A DNA stretch of 64,000 nucleotides from G963667145 sp963676515 [NCBI: Candidatus Cloacimonadota bacterium] (lineage in GTDB: Bacteria > Cloacimonadota > Cloacimonadia > G963667145). The DNA lies in assembly GCA_963676515.1 (NCBI GenBank), contig OY781061.1:1116001-1180000 (forward strand), in the 5' to 3' direction. Shown here in pieces: positions 17,704 to 28,006 of this stretch. Position 1 is the stretch's first letter, and every line of letters starts with the position of its first letter. The notes beneath the pieces were generated by a model. It did not search any database. It had not been told where the DNA came from and saw only the letters and a program-made list of their open reading frames with translations. The position numbers and the translations under genes were made by a program.

Positions 17704-18759
17704 ATGTCAAAATTTATTCAAATTCATATGTTAACGAATTATGCACCGTCAAATCTTAATCGTGACGACTTGGGAAGACCGAAAACTGCCAAAATGGGAG
17801 GAGTGGATAGACTTAGAATCTCTTCACAATCCCTAAAGCGTGCTTGGAGAACTTCCGACTTATTTCAAAATACTTTGGCAGGAAATATAGGGACAAGGAC
17901 TAAAAAGATTGGGGAAGAGATTTATGATTTTTTGTTGGAGAAAGAAGTAGAAGAAAGTAAGGCTCTGGAAGTTTCTATCGCTGTTGCTGGAATTTTTGGT
18001 AAAAATGAAAAGAAAGACAAAAAAAAACCTCTTGCAGAACTTGAAATTGCTCAGCTCTCGCATATTACACCTATGGAGATAGAAGCGGCTAAGAAGTTGG
18101 CTGTGGTGAAAGCGGAAGAAGAGAGTGTAGAGATTACCAAAAAAGAGATAGAAAAGCTACATAGTGGTGCTAGTGCTGTGGATATTGCTTTGTTTGGCAG
18201 GATGTTAGCATCTGCTCCGAAGTACAATATGGAAGCGGCTGTTCAGGTTTCGCACGCTCTGACAGTGAATAAGGTAGTTGTAGAGGATGATTATTTTACG
18301 GCAATAGACGATCTGAATTCTCGCCAAGATGATGCTGGTTCTGCACACATCGGAGAGTCTGGGTTTGGTTCGGGAATTTTTTACACCTACATTTGCATAA
18401 ATGAGTCATTGTTAGTAGAGAATTTGAAAGACGAAAATTTAGCAAATAGGGCGATTAAAGCTTTGATAGAAGTAGCAGCGACTGTAGCTCCTTCTGGCAA
18501 GCAAAACAGCTTTGCTTCTAGGGCAAGAGCTCTTTATATGTTGGCAGAAAAGGGCTCTCAGCAGCCACGGCAGCTGTCTTCGGCTTTTTTGAAACCTGTA
18601 GATGGTGTGGATATGTCTGCTGAATCTATTAGCAGAATACAAGATCTTTGTGAAAATATGGATAAAGTTTATGGTAAGTGTGCAGATGAAAGGAAATCTT
18701 TTGATGTTGAAAAGGGACAAGGAACTCTTTTAGAAATTCTTGATTTCATAGGAGAGTAG
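17704..18759 (+). CDS. casC: Type I-E Cascade backbone Cas7 (Cse4/CasC)
   Basis: Six Cas7 copies form the crRNA-binding backbone; their thumbs flip out every sixth base, which is relevant to the self-target mismatches at positions 6, 12 and 18. The 351-residue product opens with FIQIHMLTNYAPSNLNRDDLGRPKTA and the RISSQSLKRAWRTS motif typical of the family, then VAPSGKQNSFASRARA. It sits 11 bases after casB with GGGG before ATG. The length agrees with E. coli CasC (363). Confidence 0.96.
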   Translation: MSKFIQIHMLTNYAPSNLNRDDLGRPKTAKMGGVDRLRISSQSLKRAWRTSDLFQNTLAGNIGTRTKKIGEEIYDFLLEKEVEESKALEVSIAVAGIFGKNEKKDKKKPLAELEIAQLSHITPMEIEAAKKLAVVKAEEESVEITKKEIEKLHSGASAVDIALFGRMLASAPKYNMEAAVQVSHALTVNKVVVEDDYFTAIDDLNSRQDDAGSAHIGESGFGSGIFYTYICINESLLVENLKDENLANRAIKALIEVAATVAPSGKQNSFASRARALYMLAEKGSQQPRQLSSAFLKPVDGVDMSAESISRIQDLCENMDKVYGKCADERKSFDVEKGQGTLLEILDFIGE

Positions 18760-18761
18760 TT

Positions 18762-19544
18762 GTGCAATTTCTTTTATTTCAAGTTTATTCTCCCCTTGTT
18801 TCTTGGGGAGAAATAGCAGTAGGAGGAGAAAGGTTATCGGCGAGACATCCGTCTAAATCCGCTATTCTTGGACTTTTGGCTGCGGCTTTGGGCATAAAAA
18901 GGGAAGATGAAGATTTGCATAACAATCTTTTCAAATCTTTGGGTGTTGCCATTAAGCTTTATTCTGGTGGATCTTTGCTGTCTGACTATCACACCACACA
19001 GGTGCCAAAGCAAGAGAAGAATGTAATCCATCATACTCGCAAATCGGAACTTTCTAGAAAAAATAAATTGGAGGCAGTACTCTCGAGGCGTGAATATCGC
19101 TGTGATGCTCTTTGCGTGGTGGCTATTTATTGCAAAGATGATGAAATGTCTCTGGGTGAAATTGAAAAAGCTTTGCGAGAACCCAAGTTTCATCTATATT
19201 TTGGCAGGAAATCCAATCCTCCAGCTTTGCCATTGTCTCCTTTTATCATCGAAGCAGAAACTCTAAAGGAAGCTTTTTCTGGATTTAGAGTGAAGTTCGT
19301 TTTGCCGATTAGTGAGGATAGTTATGCTTGGAAGCAGGAGATCTTTATGAGCTACCCACGGGAAACCCTTTTTGGCAAAAAAGTGTATTATTTTTGGGAG
19401 GAGGGTGTAAATGCTGGGTTAGAGTCGATGCATAAAGTGGAAAGGTATGATGTTTCCTCTAGTCGAAAAAGATGGCAGTTTGCTCCTCGTAAAGAGTTTA
19501 TGAGTGTGGCGCAAACAGAGGAGAGTTTAGATGTATCTAAGTAA
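18762..19544 (+). CDS. casD: Type I-E Cascade subunit Cas5e (CasD)
   Basis: Cas5 caps the crRNA 5' handle in Cascade. The 260-residue product has the RAMP start LLFQVYSPLVSWGEIAVGGERLSARHPSKSAILGLLAAALGI, here in pieces such as SWGEIAVGGER and HPSKSAILGLLAAALG, and a FGRKSNPPALPLSP segment. It starts at GTG 18762, two bases after the casC stop, with AGGAGA just upstream inside casC. It overlaps cas6e by 14 bases. Confidence 0.95.
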   Translation: MQFLLFQVYSPLVSWGEIAVGGERLSARHPSKSAILGLLAAALGIKREDEDLHNNLFKSLGVAIKLYSGGSLLSDYHTTQVPKQEKNVIHHTRKSELSRKNKLEAVLSRREYRCDALCVVAIYCKDDEMSLGEIEKALREPKFHLYFGRKSNPPALPLSPFIIEAETLKEAFSGFRVKFVLPISEDSYAWKQEIFMSYPRETLFGKKVYYFWEEGVNAGLESMHKVERYDVSSSRKRWQFAPRKEFMSVAQTEESLDVSK

Positions 19545-20199
19545 AGTAGTCTTGAAACAGAGCCCTAAACTTTTTGGTTTTTTGTCCAAAAGAAGTGGCA
19601 CTGATGGTTATGCTGCTCACCAACTTCTTTGGGGGCTGTTTCCTAACAGAGGCAAAAAAACTCGAGATTTCTTGTATTATAAACAGGAGGGTGGAGGTTT
19701 GCCTTTTTTTTTAATAATATCTCAAGATAGACCTGTTGAAAATGAGGCTTTAGAAGTTTCTACAAAGGACTTTTTGCCTAAGTTAAATGCAGGAGATAGG
19801 CTTGCTTTTAGTTTGCAAGCTAACCCTGTGATTTCTAGAAAAGAGGGCGAAAAATCTATCAGGCACGATGTTTTGATGGATGTGAAATACAGATTAAAAG
19901 AAAAAAATCTTTCTTTGGCAGAGATAAACTCTGCTAGCGAAAAGGCTGCAAAAGAATGGTTGATAGCTCAAGGAGAAAGGACAGGGTTTTCGTGCTCTTT
20001 AGAATCAATAAGTATTGATGGATATAAGAAGCATAGTTTTTATAAAAAAAAGAGTGCTGTTCCCATTAAATTTAGTTCCATCCGCTATGAAGGGATTTTG
20101 AGCGTTACAGACCCTGAAAAATTTGTGGATATGCTCAAAAAAGGTCTTGGTAAATCGAAAGCTTTTGGGTGTGGACTTATGTTGGTTAGGAGGATATAG
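19531..20199 (+). CDS. casE: crRNA-processing endoribonuclease Cas6e (CasE)
   Basis: Cas6e cuts each repeat hairpin at its 3' base, leaving the 8-nt handle (ATGAACCG here), and stays bound to the 3' hairpin. The 222-residue product has His30 in DGYAAHQLLWGLFP, the position of the catalytic histidine, and the C-terminal glycine-rich loop GLGKSKAFGCGLMLV. Because Cas6e reads the stem shape, the compensatory stem changes in the pseudo-repeat at 12741 should still be bound. Start ATG 19531 lies inside cas5. Confidence 0.95.
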   Translation: MYLSKVVLKQSPKLFGFLSKRSGTDGYAAHQLLWGLFPNRGKKTRDFLYYKQEGGGLPFFLIISQDRPVENEALEVSTKDFLPKLNAGDRLAFSLQANPVISRKEGEKSIRHDVLMDVKYRLKEKNLSLAEINSASEKAAKEWLIAQGERTGFSCSLESISIDGYKKHSFYKKKSAVPIKFSSIRYEGILSVTDPEKFVDMLKKGLGKSKAFGCGLMLVRRI

Positions 20200-21394
<1,195 letters not shown>

Positions 21395-21481
21395 TCTTTG
21401 AAGTAAATATAGAAGTGTGTTTTTTTGGTAGAAATAATAAGAAGATGTATCGCTTTGTTCTTTAAGTAGATATGATCTAGT
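21395..21481 (+). promoter_or_regulatory. CRISPR leader
   Basis: These 87 AT-rich bases lie between the cas2 stop and the first repeat. This is the leader side, because the far end of the array has a decayed last repeat. It should hold the crRNA promoter and the integration-host-factor-type bend site; no convincing consensus promoter is seen by eye. Confidence 0.65.
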
Positions 21482-24255
21482 ATGTTCCCCGCACAAGCGG
21501 GGATGAACCGATTGGCTTTGACATTTCTTTTTTCTTTTTTAGATGTTCCCCGCACAAGCGGGGATGAACCGCTGCTTTGACTGCTTTTAGTAGTGGAGCT
21601 GGCATGTTCCCCGCACAAGCGGGGATGAACCGCCACAAGTCTTGTTGACCCGCAGGGCGGCAGGATGTTCCCCGCACAAGCGGGGATGAACCGCAGAGTC
21701 TACAAGACAAAAGGTTTTTGATCTCATGTTCCCCGCACAAGCGGGGATGAACCGGAAGTCGCCAGCTTTAACTATTTGAACACAGAATGTTCCCCGCACA
21801 AGCGGGGATGAACCGCTAGCTGTCTACACGAGGGGCGGGATGCTATAATGTTCCCCGCACAAGCGGGGATGAACCTTGGCAGGATGTTAAAAACGATTGT
21901 GCCGTGAAATGTTCCCCGCACAAGCGGGGATGAACCATGGTGTAGTTGGTTGTGGGTGTTCCCGCCAGAATGTTCCCCGCACAAGCGGGGATGAACCGCT
22001 GGTCTGCATTTAGTTTTCTGGTGTTCTGTGATGTTCCCCGCACAAGCGGGGATGAACCGAGTTGAGGAGTTTTTTTTGAGCAGATCACGGGATGTTCCCC
22101 GCACAAGCGGGGATGAACCGAAGCCAAGTAATGTCTACATTATGGGTTTCAGATGTTCCCCGCACAAGCGGGGATGAACCGGCGGGAAAAGATGAAGAAT
22201 ATCACACTACAGCATGTTCCCCGCACAAGCGGGGATGAACCTGGTAAACGGTGGGATTAAATTCTCAAGCAGGCATGTTCCCCGCACAAGCGGGGATGAA
22301 CCGGTGGACGGTGTTATATTGTATCTTTCTCTTATATGTTCCCCGCACAAGCGGGGATGAACCGTCCAATAGAGCCAATAAGATAAAATACGGCAAATGT
22401 TCCCCGCACAAGCGGGGATGAACCGAGGTTTTGCTTTTTGCCTTTTAGGTTTTTTTCATGTTCCCCGCACAAGCGGGGATGAACCGAGATTGTAAAAATG
22501 GGTATCCAACCGAAAAACATGTTCCCCGCACAAGCGGGGATGAACCGACCCTGCTTGGGCTTTTAAATGGCTTGAGGCTATGTTCCCCGCACAAGCGGGG
22601 ATGAACCGTGGCGAAATTGCAGTCAAATCTTCCATAAATGATGTTCCCCGCACAAGCGGGGATGAACCGAGTTTTTTCGTCCTCTGAGTTCTCATCTAAG
22701 TATGTTCCCCGCACAAGCGGGGATGAACCGAATTGGAATGATGGGAGTGGGAGATATTGAAGATGTTCCCCGCACAAGCGGGGATGAACCGGTTTGAAAC
22801 ATTAGCAGACTCAAATTGTATCAATGTTCCCCGCACAAGCGGGGATGAACCGATGCAGACGGGCTTTTAATTGCTAGATATTGTATGTTCCCCGCACAAG
22901 CGGGGATGAACCGTTGTAGCGTTCAAAACAGCCCCGTCGATTGAGATGTTCCCCGCACAAGCGGGGATGAACCGGCGTTGACGAGCTGCTTTTTTTGTCC
23001 AGTGTGATGTTCCCCGCACAAGCGGGGATGAACCGCTACGAGCCGACAACTTACCATCTTGACTATAATGTTCCCCGCACAAGCGGGGATGAACCGCTCC
23101 GATTTTGTTCCAGTGGCTATTCTGCAAAATGTTCCCCGCACAAGCGGGGATGAACCGAAATTTCAAAAAGTGTTCCTTTGGCTCGTTGTATGTTCCCCGC
23201 ACAAGCGGGGATGAACCGCTGTCGGCACCGTGCCGATGTTGTCTATCAAGATGTTCCCCGCACAAGCGGGGATGAACCGGCAGAAATGAGAGCAAAAAGG
23301 ACGCTGGCTCCATGTTCCCCGCACAAGCGGGGATGAACCGCCATCATTACCGCAGAAAGAACAGTAAGAAGCATGTTCCCCGCACAAGCGGGGATGAACC
23401 GATAAATCAAATACTGTCAAATTAGCAGAACTCATGTTCCCCGCACAAGCGGGGATGAACCGCGTCAATCGTTTATGAACTTTATCAGCGAGGAATGTTC
23501 CCCGCACAAGCGGGGATGAACCGAAAGAGCTTAGTCTTGGCTACAATGCCGAGATATGTTCCCCGCACAAGCGGGGATGAACCACCGACTACGGCAAAAC
23601 CGAACACGGAACGACCATGTTCCCCGCACAAGCGGGGATGAACCGCCAAATGGGTTTTTGTGGTCATTGTATGCGTAATGTTCCCCGCACAAGCGGGGAT
23701 GAACCGTCGCCCCTAAGAACACTCAATTTTTCTATCCCATGTTCCCCGCACAAGCGGGGATGAACCGAACGAAATAAAACGAGTTTTGGACTCACACGGA
23801 TGTTCCCCGCACAAGCGGGGATGAACCGTTTTGATTGAACCGTCGCTTTTTAGATAATCCATGTTCCCCGCACAAGCGGGGATGAACCGTGGAGGATTTG
23901 GCTCGCAGGTGGAACGATGTTATGTTCCCCGCACAAGCGGGGATGAACCGTCAGTGCCCTTTTAAGGAGGGGAAAATGGAGAATGTTCCCCGCACAAGCG
24001 GGGATGAACCGCGACAGCAATTGCTGGTGTGGCAGACAAATTCATGTTCCCCGCACAAGCGGGGATGAACCGAGTATCGTCATCCTTGACATCTAGCACC
24101 TCATATGTTCCCCGCACAAGCGGGGATGAACCGGATGTTGGCGGCGTGCCGACTGATAGATACTGATGTTCCCCGCACAAGCGGGGATGAACCGCCCGCA
24201 CGGTACAACAGGAATGAGAAGTTCTTATGTTCCCCGCACAAGCGGGGATGAACCG
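21482..24255 (+). CRISPR. Type I-E CRISPR array, main part (46 repeats)
   Basis: Forty-six 29-bp repeats occur at an exact 61-bp period (21482 + 61n, last at 24227), giving 45 spacers of 32 bp. The repeat begins ATGTTCCCCGC, has an ACAA tetraloop between CCCCGC and GCGGGG, and ends GGGGATGAACCG, clearly E. coli-like. The only variation I noticed is the last base (T at 21876 and 22242, A at 21937 and 23584). This fits the repeat's terminal G being taken from the PAM on acquisition. The spacer after 23983 minus one unit (23951-23982) contains an AAGGAGG...ATG gene start, so it comes from a coding-gene start, probably of a phage. No spacer was seen to match elsewhere in the window by eye. Confidence 0.99.
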
Positions 24256-24257
24256 CA

Positions 24258-24308
24258 GTAAAGTATGCTTGGGATAGGTTTGAGAAGAAATGCCTCGATT
24301 TGGGCTAA
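24258..24308 (+). pseudogene. 3' end of a phage-like gene
   Basis: The open frame entering from repeat 46 reads VKYAWDRFEKKCLDLG and stops at TAA 24306. It crosses the 32-nt boundary where a repeat would be expected, showing that the DNA is continuous with its source and not spacer plus decayed repeat. Helical, lysine-rich C-terminal ends like this are common in phage tail proteins; no firm assignment is possible from 16 residues. Confidence 0.4.
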
Positions 24309-24406
24309 CAAGGCAAGATTTTAAGGAGATGAGCATGGTGGAGGTTTACACGATGTGGGCTTTAGAATATGAAAAAGAAAGAGAGATGGAAAGGTCTAGG
24401 ATTTGA
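24290..24406 (+). CDS. Small phage-like protein (38 aa)
   Basis: ATG 24290 overlaps the preceding frame by 19 bases and gives MPRFGLTRQDFKEMSMVEVY, then TMWALEYEKEREMERSRI. Short acidic/basic helical proteins overlapping the upstream gene in another frame are typical of the second part of tail assembly chaperones made by frameshifting. That role is a guess from layout and composition only. It is probably silent here, since it sits inside a CRISPR array. Confidence 0.35.
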   Translation: MPRFGLTRQDFKEMSMVEVYTMWALEYEKEREMERSRI

Positions 24407-24559
24407 AGCGATTGCGAGGGCTTATTTTTATGTTGTGTTTGCAGTTGTATTTGAGAGCGAGAAAAAAAAGAACACTGGGAGCTATAAAAAAAACAATGAA
24501 AAAAGTAAAAGTTATCATAAAAACCTCCATTTCCTACAAATGGGGGTTAGGAATTTAAA

Positions 24560-24707
24560 ATGTCAAGCAATAAATTAGAATTAAATATTGAGGTTGATGT
24601 TGCGGCTCTAAAAGAGGGGTTTGCAACAGGGTTGAAATTGGCTCAGAAATTTGTAACGCAGTTTAATGGGTTAATGAGCGGAGAGAGGACTCAGGTAGAT
24701 ATAAAGG
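24560..24707 (+). pseudogene. 5' fragment of a phage-like gene (tape-measure-like?)
   Basis: ATG 24560, after TTAGGA, opens 49 codons (MSSNKLELNIEVDVAALKEG...) before the frame runs into repeat 47. An amphipathic start with a repeated Val/Leu pattern and an alpha-helical continuation is seen at the N terminus of many phage tail length proteins. The real gene would be much longer; here it is truncated. The assignment is tentative. Confidence 0.35.
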
Positions 24708-24919
24708 ATGTTCCCCGCACAAGCGGGGATGAACCGGAGTGGTCTAGCTCTCCCCAATTCCAGCAGTTATGTTCCCCGCACAAGCGGGGATGAACCGTGT
24801 AGTAGCGAAATTACTCATCAATTTGTATCATGTTCCCCGCACAAGCGGGGATGAACCGCTGAAATCATTCCTGCAAGCAAGTTAATTGCAATGTTCCCCG
24901 CACAAGCGGGGATGAGCTG
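24708..24919 (+). CRISPR. Type I-E CRISPR array, distal part (4 repeats)
   Basis: Repeats resume at 24708, 24769, 24830 and 24891 with the 61-bp period and three 32-bp spacers. The first three match the consensus; the last ends GGGGATGAGCTG instead of GGGGATGAACCG. A decayed terminal repeat is the normal sign of the leader-distal end, so these are the oldest spacers. If transcription runs through the 452-nt block they can still be processed. Confidence 0.97.
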
Positions 24920-25005
24920 TATTTGTTTGATTTTTCCCCATTTATCGTTTGACAAGTTTTTGCATTGCTTGGAGATTTTTACAAGTTTACTTTTGAGGAG
25001 GAAAA

Positions 25006-25545
25006 ATGATTTCAAGAGAGAAAGCACAGGAGCTACTGGAGCAGTATTTGCAGAATGAAAACCTGAAAAACCACAGCTGGGCGGTGGCTTATATTATGGA
25101 AGAGCTGGCGAAACGCTCTGGCGAGGATGGAGATAAGTGGTTTATTACGGGGCTTCTGCACGACTTGGACTACGAGAGCACCAAAGACGACCCTGAACAA
25201 CACGGGCTGAAGACGGCTAAAATATTGGAGAACGAAGATGTGAGCGAGGATATGCTCAACGCCATCAAGGCACACAATTGTCTTGCCGAGCGGGACGACC
25301 TTCTGAGCAAGCATCTCTGGGCGGCTGATCCTGTTTCTGGCTTGGTGGTGGCTGCTGCTCTGATGAAACCAGAGAAGAAAATAGAGGCTTTGCAGCTCAA
25401 ATCGCTGAAGAAAAAGTACAAGTCCAAAAGTTTTGCTCAGGGTGCGAACCGCCAGCAAATCGCTGATTGCCAAGATTTTGATTTCGAGCTAGGTGACTTT
25501 TTGCAGTTGTGCATAGATGCGATGAGTGGTAAGGGATTGCTCTAG
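25006..25545 (+). CDS. HD-domain hydrolase
   Basis: The 179-residue protein has the HD metal-binding pattern: His23 (NHSWAVAYIMEELA), His52-Asp53 (ITGLLHDLDYE) and a later HG (EQHGLKTA), as in HDIG-type phosphohydrolases. The natural substrate (a nucleotide or phosphoester) cannot be told from sequence. ATG 25006 has a strong GAGGAGG. It lies alone between the CRISPR array and the convergent tenA, so context gives no clear role. It is not a Cas3'' (no other cas motif, and Cas3 already has its HD domain). Confidence 0.8.
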   Translation: MISREKAQELLEQYLQNENLKNHSWAVAYIMEELAKRSGEDGDKWFITGLLHDLDYESTKDDPEQHGLKTAKILENEDVSEDMLNAIKAHNCLAERDDLLSKHLWAADPVSGLVVAAALMKPEKKIEALQLKSLKKKYKSKSFAQGANRQQIADCQDFDFELGDFLQLCIDAMSGKGLL

Positions 25546-25549
25546 AGGT

Positions 25550-26188
25550 TCAAGCTCCTTGAAATATTTGCGATTCAAATTTGCAAGCTGTCTCAAAGAG
25601 TAAAAATGCTCTTTTTTTTTCATCTGGAGAGAAGAGCCGAAAATATTTTTGCAAGATGTCTGAGTATCTATCGACAAAATATTTGTAGGGCTCGCCAGCG
25701 TAGGTGTCGAGGTAGCTTTGGTAGATGTTGCCAGCGGTTTGCGGATGAGAAGCTAGAGCTTTGCCGAGTTGGGCATAGAGGTAGTAGCAAGGGAAGTAGG
25801 CGAAGATAGCTAGAGGAAGCGGGGCAGAGAGCTGATTTTGGAGAAAAGCAATGTACTGAGAAAAGTCGCCTGTTAGTTTTTTGGCTGGAGAGATAGAGAA
25901 GGTGGTGAGAAAAGTGGCTTGCATTTGGGTCTCGATGGCGATGCAATCTTCGCTCATTGCCAGGAAAAAATCGCTTTCATCTTTTAGTGAGCATTTTTGC
26001 GAGAGCTGGTTGAGTAGTTTGGCTTCTTGATTTAGGTATAATGAGTCTTGCGAGAGATACTGGCAAAACTTTTCTTGGGGTAGAGTTCCAACTAATATTT
26101 CCCTTACGAACTCAGACTGCAAAATTTTTTGGTAATAAGGGGAAGCAATCTTTTCTAAGATTTGCTCAAAATTTTGTGTTTCGTTCAT
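25550..26188 (-). CDS. tenA: Aminopyrimidine aminohydrolase / thiaminase II TenA
   Basis: TenA hydrolyses aminopyrimidine breakdown products of thiamin to HMP, feeding salvage. The 212-residue all-helical product shows FCQYLSQDSLYLNQEAK, an internal FAYFPCYYLYAQLGKAL with the Cys at the position of the catalytic cysteine, and DTYAGEPYKYFVDRYSDIL near the end. ATG at 26188 overlaps the thiD stop as ATGA; a TTG two codons upstream is less likely. It is the last gene of the thiamin operon and converges with the HD gene. Confidence 0.93.
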   Translation of the reverse strand: MNETQNFEQILEKIASPYYQKILQSEFVREILVGTLPQEKFCQYLSQDSLYLNQEAKLLNQLSQKCSLKDESDFFLAMSEDCIAIETQMQATFLTTFSISPAKKLTGDFSQYIAFLQNQLSAPLPLAIFAYFPCYYLYAQLGKALASHPQTAGNIYQSYLDTYAGEPYKYFVDRYSDILQKYFRLFSPDEKKRAFLLFETACKFESQIFQGA

Positions 26189-26991
26189 TTCCAAAAACGG
26201 TGAAAGTGATGGACTGGACCGTGTCCAGCACCGATGTGATAATCTTGCCCCTTGGTGATAGCTCCGATGAGATAATCTTTGGCAAAGCTCGCAGCGACGG
26301 AGAGTGGACGCCCGAGTGCTAAATATGAGGCGAGAGCGGAGGAAAGAGTGCAGCCTGTTCCGTGCGTGTTTTGCGTTTCGACTCTTTGGGATTTGAGCAA
26401 GGTGGTCGTCCCATTCTCTGTGTCGTAGAGCACATCCGTGAGGTCATCAGCGTGGAGGTGACCTGCCTTCAACAGGACGCTGGTGTTGTATTTTTCGGCG
26501 AGCTCTTGGGCAATTTGGGGGAACTCCTCTTGTAATGCGATGCCTCTTCCGAGTAAAATCTCCGCTTCGGGAATATTGGGAGTGATGACTCGCACTAGGG
26601 GAATCAGGGTTTTTTGTAAGCTCTCAATAGCTTCGTCTTCTAGGAGCTTGTCGCCAGAGGTGGCGACCATCACGGGATCGAGCACTACATTCTTTAGAGC
26701 GAACTCTTGCAAAATCTCGGCGACAGCCTCGATGACTTGCTTGTTGTGGAGCATCCCGATCTTGATGGCGTCTGTGCCGATATCTTCCAAGATTGCCTTG
26801 ATTTGCTCACTGAGGATAGCTGTGGGGACAGGATGGATGCCTTGCACGCCCAGCGTGTTTTGGACGGTAATAGCGGTGATAGCACTGGTAGCGTAGCAGC
26901 CGCAAGCGCTGATGGTCTTGATGTCCGCCTGGATGCCTGCTCCTCCGCCACTGTCGCTACCAGCGATGGTCATAACTCTCTTGTATTCCAT
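26185..26991 (-). CDS. thiD: Hydroxymethylpyrimidine/phosphomethylpyrimidine kinase
   Basis: ThiD phosphorylates HMP and then HMP-P to HMP-PP, one of the two halves of thiamin. From ATG 26991 the product is 268 residues starting MEYKRVMTIAGSDSGGGAGIQADIK (seen as MTIAGSDSGGGAGIQADIK), the canonical start of the ribokinase-fold ThiD family. It also carries VLDPVMVATSGDKLL and the anion-hole NTHGTGCTLSSALA. AAGGAA lies before the ATG. A longer frame to 27069 overlaps thiL and lacks support. It sits between thiL and tenA. Confidence 0.96.
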   Translation of the reverse strand: MEYKRVMTIAGSDSGGGAGIQADIKTISACGCYATSAITAITVQNTLGVQGIHPVPTAILSEQIKAILEDIGTDAIKIGMLHNKQVIEAVAEILQEFALKNVVLDPVMVATSGDKLLEDEAIESLQKTLIPLVRVITPNIPEAEILLGRGIALQEEFPQIAQELAEKYNTSVLLKAGHLHADDLTDVLYDTENGTTTLLKSQRVETQNTHGTGCTLSSALASYLALGRPLSVAASFAKDYLIGAITKGQDYHIGAGHGPVHHFHRFWK

Positions 26992-26995
26992 ACTC

Positions 26996-28006
26996 TTATT
27001 CCTTCTTACTGAAATGGTCAAACCCTTTCGGTTGCCATTCGTAAATCTGTTTTTCTTTTGTCCAAACAATCTCTTTGGGCTTTTCGATAAGCGTGCCGAT
27101 GGCGAAAAATTGCTCTTTAAAAGTTTGTCGGTACTCTTCTTGCAATTTCTCCAGCTTGTCGGGTCGCAGTGTGAAGAGGAGCTGATAATCTTCTCCGCCT
27201 GCTACAGCAAGAGTGTGAGCAGACCAGTTTTGGCGAGAGCAAACTTTTTGCAGTTGTGGTGAAATCGGAAGATTCTCGAGTTCTATTTGTGCTCCCAGAT
27301 GGGAGCTTTCCACGATGTGCAGCAGATCCGAGGCAATGCCGTCGGAGATGTCGATCATAGCGTTTACTCCATCTTGGCTACCGAGGAACAGCCCTTGGGC
27401 GATTTTGGGAACGACATTGTGGTGAGCTGCGACGAGGAACTTCTCCTCCGCTTTCAGGGGAATATTTTGCAAAAGTGTTTGCAGACCACCAGCGGAGTCG
27501 CCCAGAAACCCAGTAACGCAGACGATGTCGCCTGCTGTGCCTGCCGAGCGGAGCTTTGCTTTGCCTTTTTGCACCTTGCCCACGACACAGACATTGATGA
27601 CGAGCTTGTCGGGCGAGCTGGTGGTGTCGCCTCCGAGCAAGGGGATTTTGTGCTTTTCCGACAAGGTTTGGTAACCGTGCATAAATTCTGCCAACTCTTC
27701 TGTGGAGAGGTTTGCAGGCACGCCCAGCGACAAAAAAGATGCAAAAGGTGCAGCTCCCATCGCTGCCAAGTCGCTGAGATTGACGGCGAGAGCTTTTTGT
27801 CCTAGCTCCGAGAAGCTAATCTTGGAGAGCAAGAAGTGTGTGTCTTCCACCAGCAGGTCGGTGCTCACCACATAATCTTCCTGCTCGCCAGCGGGGAACA
27901 CCGCACAATCGTCGCCGATGCCCTGCACTCTGTCGCCTAGCAGGTGGTCGAATTTTTGGGCAAAACTGCGGATGAAACCGAACTCGCCGAGCTTTTGCAA
28001 ATTCAT
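26996..28006 (-). CDS. thiL: Thiamin-monophosphate kinase
   Basis: ThiL makes the active cofactor, thiamin pyrophosphate, from thiamin monophosphate. The 336-residue PurM-fold protein has GEFGFIRSF, GIGDDCAVF, STDLLVEDTHF, NLSDLAAMGA and GGDTTSSPDKL, all ThiL hallmarks binding ATP and magnesium. It starts with ATG 28006 overlapping the thiE stop by four bases. Full length and all motifs are present. Confidence 0.96.
   Translation of the reverse strand: MNLQKLGEFGFIRSFAQKFDHLLGDRVQGIGDDCAVFPAGEQEDYVVSTDLLVEDTHFLLSKISFSELGQKALAVNLSDLAAMGAAPFASFLSLGVPANLSTEELAEFMHGYQTLSEKHKIPLLGGDTTSSPDKLVINVCVVGKVQKGKAKLRSAGTAGDIVCVTGFLGDSAGGLQTLLQNIPLKAEEKFLVAAHHNVVPKIAQGLFLGSQDGVNAMIDISDGIASDLLHIVESSHLGAQIELENLPISPQLQKVCSRQNWSAHTLAVAGGEDYQLLFTLRPDKLEKLQEEYRQTFKEQFFAIGTLIEKPKEIVWTKEKQIYEWQPKGFDHFSKKE

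Larger units (their letters stand above)
24256..24707 (+). mobile_element. 452-nt phage-like DNA block inside the CRISPR array
   Basis: Between repeat 46 and repeat 47 lies 452 nt of contiguous coding-type DNA instead of a 32-nt spacer. It reads as the end of one gene (24258-24308), an overlapping 38-codon gene (24290-24406), an optional 69-codon frame (24369-24578), an 11-bp hairpin (AACCTCCATTT with AAATGGGGGTT), and the start of a gene at 24560 that is cut off by repeat 47. The pattern (overlapping small genes, then a larger gene beginning) resembles the tail-chaperone/tape-measure junction of tailed phages, but I cannot prove homology. There are no terminal inverted repeats, transposase or duplicated target. 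Confidence 0.75.

Noticed and set aside
24369-24578. 69-codon open frame inside the phage-like block
   Set aside because: It overlaps a hairpin and the next gene start, has Lys/Asn-rich low complexity and no ribosome site; not called as a gene.
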